Source: Caldilineaceae bacterium
GTDB lineage: Bacteria > Chloroflexota > Anaerolineae > Caldilineales > Caldilineaceae
NCBI GenBank assembly: GCA_026989655.1
Contig: JALSIX010000140.1
Location: 47,987 to 111,986 of the forward strand
Direction of reading: 5' to 3'
DNA length: 64,000 nt
The number at the start of each line of letters is the position of its first letter. Position 1 is the first letter of the stretch. The translations under genes were made by a program, and so were the position numbers. The notes beneath the pieces are model-generated. The model saw only the letters and a list, made by a program, of their open reading frames with translations, ran no database searches and was not told where the DNA came from. This document shows positions 48,456 through 55,756 of the stretch, piece after piece.

Positions 48456-49250
48456 GTGATCCGATCCGTCGCCAAGGCCATTCGCATCCTCCACCTGTTC
48501 AACGACACCGAGACCCGCCTTCGCCTGGCCGAGATCAGCCGCCGCCTGGACATTCCCCGGAGCACTGCCCATAACCTGCTGAACACCCTTCGCGCGGAGG
48601 GTTTCATCGAACAGGTGGACGGCGACCTCTACGCGTTGGGGCCGGCCCCGCTGATCCTGAGCCAGCGGGTGCGGGTGAACGTGGAGATCCGGGATCCGGC
48701 GGCTCCCCTGCTGCGCCAGCTCGCGGACCAGGTGAACGAGTCCGTGTACCTCACGGTGCCACACGGTGCCCATGCCCTGTACATCTACGCGGTGGAGTCT
48801 TCCCGTCGTCTGCTGGCCCGCACCGCGGTGGGCGAGCTGGTTCCCCTCCATTGCACCTCGGTGGGCAAGGCCCTGCTGGCCTTTCTGCCCGACTCCGAGG
48901 TGGATCGCATCCTGGCAGAGGTGGGGCTTCCCGGCTTCACCCCCAACACCGTTCGAGAGCCGGAACGGTTGAAGGAGGAACTGGCCGGGATCCGAAGCCG
49001 CGGCTACGCCACCGACAACCAAGAACACGAGCCCAACACCTTCTGCATCGGAGCGCCCATCTTCGATCGCCGCGGCCAGGTGATCGCTTCGTGCAGCGTC
49101 TCGGGCGTGGATCCGGCCATCCTGGGTGCCCGGCGGGAGGGATTGGCCACCCTGGTGGTGGAGACGGCCCAGGAGATCTCCCGGCGCATGGGCTACGTGC
49201 CCACCCGCCGGGCCCGTCCCGTTCAGGTGGTGTCCGATCGATCAGCGTGA
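48456..49250 (+). CDS. IclR-family transcriptional regulator
   Basis: A 264-residue regulator with an N-terminal winged helix-turn-helix (from [35 protein letters not shown] is the recognition region). A C-terminal IclR ligand-binding GAF-like domain follows, with [25 protein letters not shown] and [21 protein letters not shown]. The GTG at 48456 was preferred over the ATG at 48405 because the consensus promoter would start transcription at about 48407. It likely controls itself and the catabolic operon downstream (dapA-family lyase, transporter, sialidase-like protein) in response to a sugar acid. Repressor versus activator is not decided by sequence. Confidence 0.85.
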   Translation: MIRSVAKAIRILHLFNDTETRLRLAEISRRLDIPRSTAHNLLNTLRAEGFIEQVDGDLYALGPAPLILSQRVRVNVEIRDPAAPLLRQLADQVNESVYLTVPHGAHALYIYAVESSRRLLARTAVGELVPLHCTSVGKALLAFLPDSEVDRILAEVGLPGFTPNTVREPERLKEELAGIRSRGYATDNQEHEPNTFCIGAPIFDRRGQVIASCSVSGVDPAILGARREGLATLVVETAQEISRRMGYVPTRRARPVQVVSDRSA

Positions 49251-49340
49251 TCCGGAGGGATCCCGGGTCCCGCATTGCCCCGATGGTCCTCCGCATCGGT
49301 TCCCTGTAGAGCCTTCCATTCCGTCCGTGAACCCCTCGCT

Positions 49341-49373
49341 GGGGATCGCGGCGTCTGCACGCCGGAGATCCCC
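49341..49373 (+). promoter_or_regulatory. Strong hairpin between iclR gene and lyase gene
   Basis: GGGGATC (49341-49347) pairs with GATCCCC (49367-49373), and inside it CGGCGT (49349-49354) pairs with ACGCCG (49359-49364) over a 4-nt loop. No U-run follows. It may be an RNA processing or attenuation structure at the head of the operon. The rest of the 155-nt gap shows no good promoter. Confidence 0.45.
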
Positions 49374-49405
49374 GGCGGCGGCACTGTCCAGGAGCCAGGA
49401 GACAG

Positions 49406-50311
49406 ATGTCCTGGGAGGGACTGCATGGGGTGGTCGTTCCCCTGGTCACCCCTTTCGACGAACACGGCAAGGTGGATCGGACCGGAGTCCAGGCCTTGGT
49501 GGAGTTCCTGGTGGCCCAGGGCGTACACGGTCTGTTCCCGGCCGGGACCACCGGAGAGGGCCCTCTGCTGGACATGGACGAACGTCGGATGTTGGCCGAG
49601 GCCGTGGTGGAAGCGGCCTGGGATCGGGTTCCGGTCGTTGTCCACACCGGCGCCCTCACCACCGACGCCTCCATCGAGCTGACCCGGCACGCCCAGGCCA
49701 TCGGCGCCCATGCCGCCGCGCTCATTCCACCCTACTACTACCGCCTCTCCGAGGAGGCCCTGCTGGGGCACTTCCGGCGGGTGGCCGAGAGTGTACCGGA
49801 CTTTCCCCTCTACCTCTATCAGTATCCCGGGGTCACGGGCTATGGCCTGACCCCGACCTGGATCGAACGGTTGCTGGCCTGTTGTCCCAACGTCGTGGGC
49901 ATCAAGGACAGCTCCGGATCCCTGGACCTCCTGGCCTGGGGGATCGGCCACCGGAACGGCCGGTTCCACACAGCCAACGGCAGCGACGCCCTCTTCCTCC
50001 CGGCCCTGGCCCTGGGGGTGGACGCCTGTGTCTCGGGCAACGCGAACGTGGTCCCTGAACTCACCGTCTGTCTCTACCGGGCCATCCAGCGCGGCGATCT
50101 GGCCCAGGGTCGGGCACTCCAGCAGACCCTGGACCGGGTCCGTCGACTGCTCCGAGACGGACATGACCTGTCCCTCTTCAAAGGCCTGCTGGCCCGACGG
50201 GGTGTCCCCATCCGGGCAGACGTGCGTCCCCCGCTGCTCCCCGCGGCGCCGGAACGAATCGAGGAATGCTGGCGGGCCCTGTGTGGCCTGGCTCTGCCAG
50301 GCTGGGCATAG
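49406..50311 (+). CDS. DapA-family lyase (dihydrodipicolinate synthase/N-acetylneuraminate lyase family)
   Basis: A class I aldolase-type (beta/alpha)8 protein of 301 residues. GTTGEG (47-52) forms part of the pyruvate-binding site. Tyr of YQYPG (138-142) and Lys167 of GIKDSSG form the Schiff-base machinery. The Arg that DHDPS uses after YNxPxRT is missing: the segment reads YQYPGVTGYGL. A 2-keto-3-deoxy sugar acid or sialic acid lyase is more likely than lysine synthesis, and the neighbourhood (IclR regulator, sugar ABC transporter, sialidase-like protein) supports catabolism. Ribosome site CAGGAGACAG precedes the ATG. The exact substrate is unknown. Confidence 0.82.
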   Translation: MSWEGLHGVVVPLVTPFDEHGKVDRTGVQALVEFLVAQGVHGLFPAGTTGEGPLLDMDERRMLAEAVVEAAWDRVPVVVHTGALTTDASIELTRHAQAIGAHAAALIPPYYYRLSEEALLGHFRRVAESVPDFPLYLYQYPGVTGYGLTPTWIERLLACCPNVVGIKDSSGSLDLLAWGIGHRNGRFHTANGSDALFLPALALGVDACVSGNANVVPELTVCLYRAIQRGDLAQGRALQQTLDRVRRLLRDGHDLSLFKGLLARRGVPIRADVRPPLLPAAPERIEECWRALCGLALPGWA

Positions 50312-50324
50312 AACTATCGGCGAG

Positions 50325-50351
50325 AAAGGAGGTAACAAGCCCATGGAGTGA
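50325..50351 (+). other. Shine-Dalgarno plus two-codon ORF (ATG GAG TGA)
   Basis: AAAGGAGGT (50325-50333), a full anti-SD match, stands 9 nt before ATG 50343, which is followed by GAG and TGA (50349-50351). The same AAAGGAGGT sequence occurs again at 50423-50431 before the real transporter gene. The mini-ORF may be a relic of a deleted gene or a start-stop regulatory element. Confidence 0.5.
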
Positions 50352-50391
50352 CCACAAGCCCCTTCCGATCCGTTGGCTCCACCGTCGGCAT

Positions 50392-50403
50392 CGATGGCCA
50401 TCG
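50392..50403. promoter_or_regulatory. Palindrome in leader of sugar-binding protein gene
   Basis: CGATGGCCATCG is a perfect 12-bp palindrome. It is flanked by GGCAT (50387-50391) and ATGCC (50406-50410). It could be an operator half-site pair or an mRNA hairpin. It stands about 34 nt before the start codon of the solute-binding protein gene. Confidence 0.4.
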
Positions 50404-50436
50404 GTATGCCCACCACCCACCCAAAGGAGGTCAACC

Positions 50437-51759
50437 ATGAGACGTAGCCAGACAGCACTTGCCCTGGTGCTCCTCATTGCCCTGATGGCCGGGCTTGGAG
50501 CCTGCGCCGCGCCACCACCGCCCGCGGCCGGGCCGGCCCAGGAGGAGGCGCCCCAGACCAGGGCCGAGAAGTACACCCTCTGGTTCAACACCCTCTTCCA
50601 CAGCGGCGACGCCCAGGCCATGGAGCGCATCGTCCAGCTCTACAACGAGACCCACCAGGACACCCAGATCACCCTGACCCAGGGCCAATGGTCGGAGTAC
50701 TACGCCCAGTTGACCAACGCGGTCATCGCCGGCAACCCGCCCCAGATCGGCATCGTCCACACCAACAAGCTCTCGGAGATGTACCCGGCTCTGACCCCGC
50801 TGGAGGCCTCCCCCGCGGGGAACCTGCTGGAGGCGGCCGGCATCCAGGGCGAGAACTACATCGAGGCCCTCTGGCAGGCCGGTGAACGGGACGGCCACCG
50901 CTACCTGGTGCCCCTGGACACCCACATGTGGGGCATGTGGTACAACAAGGACATCTTCGAGGCGGCCGGCCTGGATCCGGAGAACCCTCCCCAGACCATG
51001 GAGGAGTTCGTGGCCGCCGCGGACGCCATCCGGGACGCGGGCTTCATCGCCTTCCACCCCGCAGAGGACGCCCTGCCCCGGAAGCTGCGTCGGGCCTGGT
51101 ACATCCTCTTCTGGCAACAGGGCGGAGAGCTCTTCGACGAGGGCTACACTCAGGCCACCTTCAACAACGAAAAGGGCCTGAAGGCCCTGGAGTTCCTGGT
51201 CAGCATGGTGCAGGAGCGGGGCTGGAACGATCCGGGCACCGACGGGTTCAAGCAGTTCACGGCCGGCCAACTGGGCATGCTCTTCGCGGGCAACTGGATG
51301 TACTGGACCGCCAAGGAGAGCGGGGTGAACTGGGGCTTCGCCTACGTGCCCCAGTTCTACGACAGGCGGGTGACCTGGGCCAACAGCCACAACCTGGTCA
51401 TCCCCAAGCAGCCCGAGGGCGTCTCCGACGAGGTCCTGGTCAAGGCCGCGGAGGCCATCAAGTGGATCAACGAGAACTCGGACCTGTGGGGCATCTACGG
51501 CGGCCACATCCCCGCCTACAAGCCGGCCCTGGAGAGCCAGGAGCTGCGCAACTCCGACACCTGGCAGCTCTCCCTCTCCAAGTTCGCGGACATGGCCAAC
51601 AACGGCTGGATCCATTACCCCATCGACCATCCCAAGGGCTCCCAGCTGGAGAGCGCCATCCAGGTGCAGATCCAGCGGGCCTACAACGGCGAGATCAGCC
51701 CGGAGGAGGCCCTGCGCCTGGCCGAGGAAGAGGCCAACCAGATCCTGCAGAGCCAGTAG
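50437..51759 (+). CDS. Sugar ABC transporter substrate-binding lipoprotein (CUT1)
   Basis: A 440-residue extracellular solute-binding protein of family 1 (MalE/UgpB-like). The N-terminus has a signal sequence and lipobox LGAC with Cys23. A Pro/Ala-rich linker and two-lobe architecture follow: TLWFNTLFHSGDAQAMERIVQLYNE opens the fold, then LVPLDTHMWGMWYNK, and FTAGQLGMLFAGNW and HNLVIPKQPEG in the C-lobe. AAAGGAGGT ends 5 nt upstream of the ATG. The permease genes follow. The likely ligand is a mono- or oligosaccharide acid, inferred from neighbours only. Confidence 0.9.
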   Translation: MRRSQTALALVLLIALMAGLGACAAPPPPAAGPAQEEAPQTRAEKYTLWFNTLFHSGDAQAMERIVQLYNETHQDTQITLTQGQWSEYYAQLTNAVIAGNPPQIGIVHTNKLSEMYPALTPLEASPAGNLLEAAGIQGENYIEALWQAGERDGHRYLVPLDTHMWGMWYNKDIFEAAGLDPENPPQTMEEFVAAADAIRDAGFIAFHPAEDALPRKLRRAWYILFWQQGGELFDEGYTQATFNNEKGLKALEFLVSMVQERGWNDPGTDGFKQFTAGQLGMLFAGNWMYWTAKESGVNWGFAYVPQFYDRRVTWANSHNLVIPKQPEGVSDEVLVKAAEAIKWINENSDLWGIYGGHIPAYKPALESQELRNSDTWQLSLSKFADMANNGWIHYPIDHPKGSQLESAIQVQIQRAYNGEISPEEALRLAEEEANQILQSQ

Positions 51760-51812
51760 TCCACAGCATACACCCAGGGGCGGCCGATCTGGTCGCCCCT
51801 ATCGAAACGACC

Positions 51813-52727
51813 ATGCGCCTACACCCTCGCCGACTATTCTCTCGACTCCTGCGCAGCCGCCAGGTGGAAGGGGTCCTCTTTGTGCTGCCCTACGGGGCCA
51901 TCTGGGCCCTCTTTCTCCTCTGGCCGGTGATCTACGGCTTCTACATCAGCCTCTTCAAGTGGCAACCTCTCCTGGGTTCCGAGTTCATCGGCCTGAAGAA
52001 CTACGCGAATCTGCTCCAGGATGCCCGCTTCTGGAACGCCCTCCGGAACACCTTCTGGTTCGCGGCCCTGGCCATGCCCCTCATCATCGGCATCGGCCTC
52101 CTCTTCGCGCTCTTCATCTGGGGGAGCGGACGGCGACGGGGCGGCGGCTTCATCGAGGCCTCCTTCTTCTGGCCCTATCTGCTCAACGTCTCCATCGTCA
52201 GCATCATCTGGAAATGGCTCTTCGACCCGGACTTCGGCCTCATCCTGGCCTACCTCCGGGGGATCGGCCTGGATCCGCCGGTCTTCCTCAACGACCCTCT
52301 ATGGGTGGTGCCGGCCATTGCCTTTGCCACAGGCTGGTGGCTGGCCGGCTACCGGATGGTGGTCTTCCGGGCCGCCATGGAGGACATTCCGGACACGGTG
52401 TTCGAGCTGGCGGAGCTGGACGGGGCCAACCCAGTGGTGCGCCTCTTTCGAATCCTGATCCCGTTGCTGAAACCCGCCATCCTGTTCTCCCTGGTCCTCA
52501 CGGCCATCTCCTCCTTCCGGGTCCTGGGCCAGGTGCTGATGATGACCGACGGGGGACCGGGCCGGGCCTCCGAGGTCCTGGCCCTCTATCTCTACCGAGC
52601 CGGCTGGCAGTACCTGGAGATGGGCCGGGCCGCGGCCCTGGGCTTCGTGCTGTTCCTCATCATTCTGGTGGTGACCCTGGTGGGATTCTGGGTCATCGGG
52701 CTTGAATCCGAGCTAGGAGGGCGCTGA
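51813..52727 (+). CDS. Sugar ABC transporter permease, MalF-like
   Basis: A 304-residue inner-membrane permease with six hydrophobic segments. FVLPYGAIWALFLLWPVIYGFY forms the first. The ATPase-contacting EAA loop is EDIPDTVFELAELDGANPVVRLFRILIPLLKP. The binding-protein-dependent transport (BPD_transp_1) signature is complete. It is transcribed 53 nt after the solute-binding gene and is followed immediately (52729) by the second permease. The operon contains no ATPase, so a shared MsmK/MalK-type ATPase elsewhere is assumed. Confidence 0.92.
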   Translation: MRLHPRRLFSRLLRSRQVEGVLFVLPYGAIWALFLLWPVIYGFYISLFKWQPLLGSEFIGLKNYANLLQDARFWNALRNTFWFAALAMPLIIGIGLLFALFIWGSGRRRGGGFIEASFFWPYLLNVSIVSIIWKWLFDPDFGLILAYLRGIGLDPPVFLNDPLWVVPAIAFATGWWLAGYRMVVFRAAMEDIPDTVFELAELDGANPVVRLFRILIPLLKPAILFSLVLTAISSFRVLGQVLMMTDGGPGRASEVLALYLYRAGWQYLEMGRAAALGFVLFLIILVVTLVGFWVIGLESELGGR

Positions 52728-52728
52728 G

Positions 52729-53604
52729 ATGGCCCGGCACACCCCTTCCCTATCCCGGATGGCCCGCCGTCCCCGCATTCGATGGCGGGAGGTGCAGGCG
52801 AGCCTGGAAATGGCGGCCCTGTTCTCCTTGGCCATCGTGTGGCTGGTCCCGGTGCTCTGGATGATCGACACCGCGTTCAAGCCCACGCCGGAGATCTTCA
52901 CCCTGCCGCCCCGCTGGATCCCCAGCCGCTTCACCCTGGAACATGTGCTGGAGGTGCTCCAGGACTGGCCCTTCCTAGGTTGGCTGACCAACAGCCTCAT
53001 CGTGGCCGGGGGATCCACCGGACTCTCCCTGGCGATCTCCACCCCAGCCGCGTACTCCTTCGCCCGGCTGCGCTGGCGGGGACGGAACCTCCTCTTCCTG
53101 GTCTTCATCTCCTCCATGCTCATTCCCTGGCAGGTGAACGCGGTGCCCCTCTACTTCCTCATGGACCGTCTGGGCCTCCTGAACAGCTACGCGGCCGTGG
53201 TCCTGCCCATCTCTGCCATGCCCATCGGCGTCTTCCTGCTCCGGCAGTTCTTCGTGAATTTCCCCGGAGAGCTGGAGGACGCCGCCCGCCTGGACGGCTG
53301 CAGCAGCCTGGGCGTGCTGGTGCGCATCATCCTGCCCAACTCCATCCCGGCCTTCGTGGCCCTGGGCCTCTACATGTTCATCTTCGCCTGGAACGAGTTC
53401 TTCTGGTCTCTCATCGCCCTCCAGCGCCCAGAGCTGCTGACCCTACCCATCGGCCTGAAGGCCCTGCAGGGAGCCCACGACATCGAGTATGGCCTCCTGC
53501 TGGCCGGTGCGTTCCTGGCCTCCCTGCCTGTGCTCCTGGTCTTCCTCCTCTTCCGCCAGCGGGTCATCCGGGGCATGACCCTGACCGGCGGCATCAAGGG
53601 ATGA
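52729..53604 (+). CDS. Sugar ABC transporter permease, MalG-like
   Basis: Partner permease, 291 residues, six hydrophobic segments. MIDTAFKPTPEIFTLPPRWIP is the typical MalG N-terminal periplasmic stretch. The EAA loop is PGELEDAARLDGCSSLGVLVRIILPNSIP, and the C-terminal part (GAFLASLPVLLVFLLFRQRVIRGMTLTGGIKG) is the usual MalG ending. The ATG begins two bases after the preceding stop. The sialidase-like gene starts 9 nt later, so the cluster is one transcription unit. Confidence 0.93.
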   Translation: MARHTPSLSRMARRPRIRWREVQASLEMAALFSLAIVWLVPVLWMIDTAFKPTPEIFTLPPRWIPSRFTLEHVLEVLQDWPFLGWLTNSLIVAGGSTGLSLAISTPAAYSFARLRWRGRNLLFLVFISSMLIPWQVNAVPLYFLMDRLGLLNSYAAVVLPISAMPIGVFLLRQFFVNFPGELEDAARLDGCSSLGVLVRIILPNSIPAFVALGLYMFIFAWNEFFWSLIALQRPELLTLPIGLKALQGAHDIEYGLLLAGAFLASLPVLLVFLLFRQRVIRGMTLTGGIKG

Positions 53605-53613
53605 GGCCCCGCC

Positions 53614-54552
53614 ATGGAGCTCCTGAGCCGATCTCCCATCGCTCCGTCCGGCAGCCTGGCTCCCATGAACCACTGTGCCACCCTGGCCGAGCTGCCCGAC
53701 GGCACCCTCTTGGCAGCCTGGTTCACCGGCGCCTTCGAGACCGCGCCGGACCAGCACATTGTCCTGGCCCGGCTCCCGGCCGGAGCCCAGAGCTGGACAG
53801 CTCCCCAGATCGCGGTGGACACCCCCCACCAGGCCGACGGACAGCCGGTGTTCCACCAGCCACGTCCCGGAACGCTCTGGCTCTACTACGTGACCCTCCA
53901 CGGGCCGGACTGGACCCACGCCCGTATGATGCGGCGCCTCTCCGCGGACGAAGGCCGTCGCTGGGGTCCCCCGGAGGCCCTGCCCTTCCCCGCGGGCTTC
54001 ATGTTCCGCAGCCGCCCCTTCTCCGTGGGCGGAGGACGCTGGCTCTTCCCCGGCTACGACGAGCGTGCCTGGCGTTCGGTCATCCTGTTCTCCGGGGACC
54101 ACGGCCGGCATTGGAGGCTCGGCCCAACCCTGGAGACCCCGGTGGGCAACATCCATCCCTGCCTGATCCGGGGTAAGGATGGAGGGCTGATGGCCTACCT
54201 CCGACCGGGAGGCACGGGTGGCGTCCTGTGGCGGGCCCACTCCCAGGACCAGGGGCGCTCCTGGTCCACGCCGGAACCCACGACCCTCCCCAACCCCAAC
54301 AGCGGCTTCGATCTGATCCGGCTGCACGACGGCCGCCTCCTCCTGGCCAACAACCCGGATCCCCGTCGGCGCACGCCCCTCACCCTGGCCGTCTCCCAGG
54401 ATGAGGGGACGAGCTGGGAAACGGTCGTGGTCCTGGAGGAGGGAGATGCCGAGTACTCCTATCCCTGGCTGCTCCAACAGCGGACCGGGACCGTCCACTG
54501 CGTCTACACCTGGCGACGCCGCTGCATCGTGCACGCGGTCCTGCACCCTTGA
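53614..54552 (+). CDS. Sialidase-like BNR-repeat glycosidase
   Basis: A 312-residue beta-propeller protein of the sialidase (BNR_2) superfamily. Asp-box repeats SxDxGxxW are seen four times: SADEGRRWG, SGDHGRHWR, SQDQGRSWS and SQDEGTSWE. FMFRSRPF contains an Arg that may be part of the arginine triad. No signal sequence is visible, so it would act in the cytoplasm on an imported oligosaccharide. Genuine neuraminidase activity is not assured, because the family also includes other glycoside-cleaving enzymes and lyases. It is the last gene of the transport operon; the next gene has its own promoter. Confidence 0.75.
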   Translation: MELLSRSPIAPSGSLAPMNHCATLAELPDGTLLAAWFTGAFETAPDQHIVLARLPAGAQSWTAPQIAVDTPHQADGQPVFHQPRPGTLWLYYVTLHGPDWTHARMMRRLSADEGRRWGPPEALPFPAGFMFRSRPFSVGGGRWLFPGYDERAWRSVILFSGDHGRHWRLGPTLETPVGNIHPCLIRGKDGGLMAYLRPGGTGGVLWRAHSQDQGRSWSTPEPTTLPNPNSGFDLIRLHDGRLLLANNPDPRRRTPLTLAVSQDEGTSWETVVVLEEGDAEYSYPWLLQQRTGTVHCVYTWRRRCIVHAVLHP

Positions 54553-54567
54553 ATCCCTCTCCCTCCT

Positions 54568-54596
54568 TTGGTTCCCCGGGGGAGCGGTGATAGAAT
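54568..54596 (+). promoter_or_regulatory. Promoter of methyltransferase gene, leaderless arrangement
   Basis: TTGGTT (54568-54573), 17 nt, TAGAAT (54591-54596), with TGA directly before the -10 (extended -10). The ATG at 54604 lies 7 nt after the -10, so the mRNA would start about at the initiation codon. Confidence 0.65.
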
Positions 54597-54603
54597 GCCC
54601 CCT

Positions 54604-55722
54604 ATGGCACAACTGCTCTTCACCACCGAACCCGGGCTGGAGGACATCGTGTTGGAGGAGTTCCAGGCGCGGGTCCAGACCGCCGGCCTGCCGCCCGGCC
54701 AGGGGATGCTGCGGCCCTTCGGGCATGGCGGCCACGTGCAGGTGGACCATCCATCCTCGGCGGAGGAGCTGGCACCGATCCTGGTCCAGATGCGCTCGGT
54801 CCACCATGTCCTCCGCTTCGTCCACCGCTTCACCGTGCCCCGGGAGGACGAGGCTCTGGCCACCATCGCCAAGGAGGTGGGCCGCCTGGAGATCCCCGAG
54901 CTGCGCACGGCCCGCACCTTCCGGGTGACGGCCAACCGCAGCGGCACCCATCCCTTCACCAGCATGGATGTGGCCCGGGAGGCCGGCGCGGCCATCGTGG
55001 AGCGCTACGGCCTGGGAGTGGACCTGACCGGCTACGACGTGAACATCCGGGTCGATATCTTCGACGACACGGCCATCGTGGGCGTCCAGCTCACCCGGGA
55101 TCCCCTGAGCCGGCGCCACACCAAGGTCTACAGCCCTCGGGCCGCCCTGAAGACCACCGTGGCCTACGCCATGTTGCGTCTGGCCCGCATTCCCCGGGGC
55201 CCCGGCCGGCTGCTGGACCCCTTCTGTGGCTCCGGCACCATCCTGCTGGAGGCCGGCAGCCTCTACCCAGACCTCCGGCTCTACGGGTGCGACCGGTTCC
55301 AGGAGCCCGTGGAGGGAGCCCGGCGCAACCTGGAGGCCAACGGCCTGGCCCACCGGGCCCAGGTGCTCCAGGCCGATGCTCGGGATCTCCACCGCATCTT
55401 TCCGGCCCACCACTTCCAGGCCATCGTCACCAACCCTCCCTTCGGCCTGCGCCTGGGCCGCCGCACGGACTTCGATCGGCTCTACACGAAGTTCCTCCGG
55501 GCCGCCCGAGGGGTTCTGGCCCCTGAAGGCCGTCTGGTGGTGCTGGTCCACCGGAGAGGACCGTTCAACCGGGCCGCCCGCCGGACCCAGGGGCTGCGCA
55601 TCGTCCACGTGCGGGCCATCGAGACCGGAGACGTGTACCCGTACATCTTCGTGCTGGAGAGGTCTGTACACCTCGCGGGACAGAAAGCCCAGGAGGGGGC
55701 ACAGCGTCCCAAGAGTCTCTAG
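54604..55722 (+). CDS. THUMP-domain RNA N2-guanine methyltransferase
   Basis: A 372-residue class I methyltransferase with an N-terminal THUMP RNA-binding region (about residues 55-165: RTFRVTANRSGTHPF, then VDLTGYDVNIRVDIFDD) and a C-terminal Rossmann domain. SAM motif I is LLDPFCGSGTILLEAG, and the catalytic motif IV is NPPFGLRLG, the pattern of N2-guanine methyltransferases such as Trm14/RlmL-N. It probably modifies a tRNA guanine, but the substrate is not provable here. The likely leaderless message is described under the promoter. The ATPase gene follows after 34 nt. Confidence 0.88.
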   Translation: MAQLLFTTEPGLEDIVLEEFQARVQTAGLPPGQGMLRPFGHGGHVQVDHPSSAEELAPILVQMRSVHHVLRFVHRFTVPREDEALATIAKEVGRLEIPELRTARTFRVTANRSGTHPFTSMDVAREAGAAIVERYGLGVDLTGYDVNIRVDIFDDTAIVGVQLTRDPLSRRHTKVYSPRAALKTTVAYAMLRLARIPRGPGRLLDPFCGSGTILLEAGSLYPDLRLYGCDRFQEPVEGARRNLEANGLAHRAQVLQADARDLHRIFPAHHFQAIVTNPPFGLRLGRRTDFDRLYTKFLRAARGVLAPEGRLVVLVHRRGPFNRAARRTQGLRIVHVRAIETGDVYPYIFVLERSVHLAGQKAQEGAQRPKSL

Positions 55723-55756
55723 ACGTCCCAGTCCAGCGAGCAGGAATTTGCCTCCT

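Noticed and set aside
49406..50311. Assignment of the lyase gene as dapA (lysine biosynthesis)
   Set aside because: The DHDPS arginine after YNxPxRT is missing and the neighbours are catabolic.
49004..50458. Long minus-strand frames opposite the IclR and lyase genes
   Set aside because: They mirror the codons of well-supported plus-strand genes and contain no family motif.
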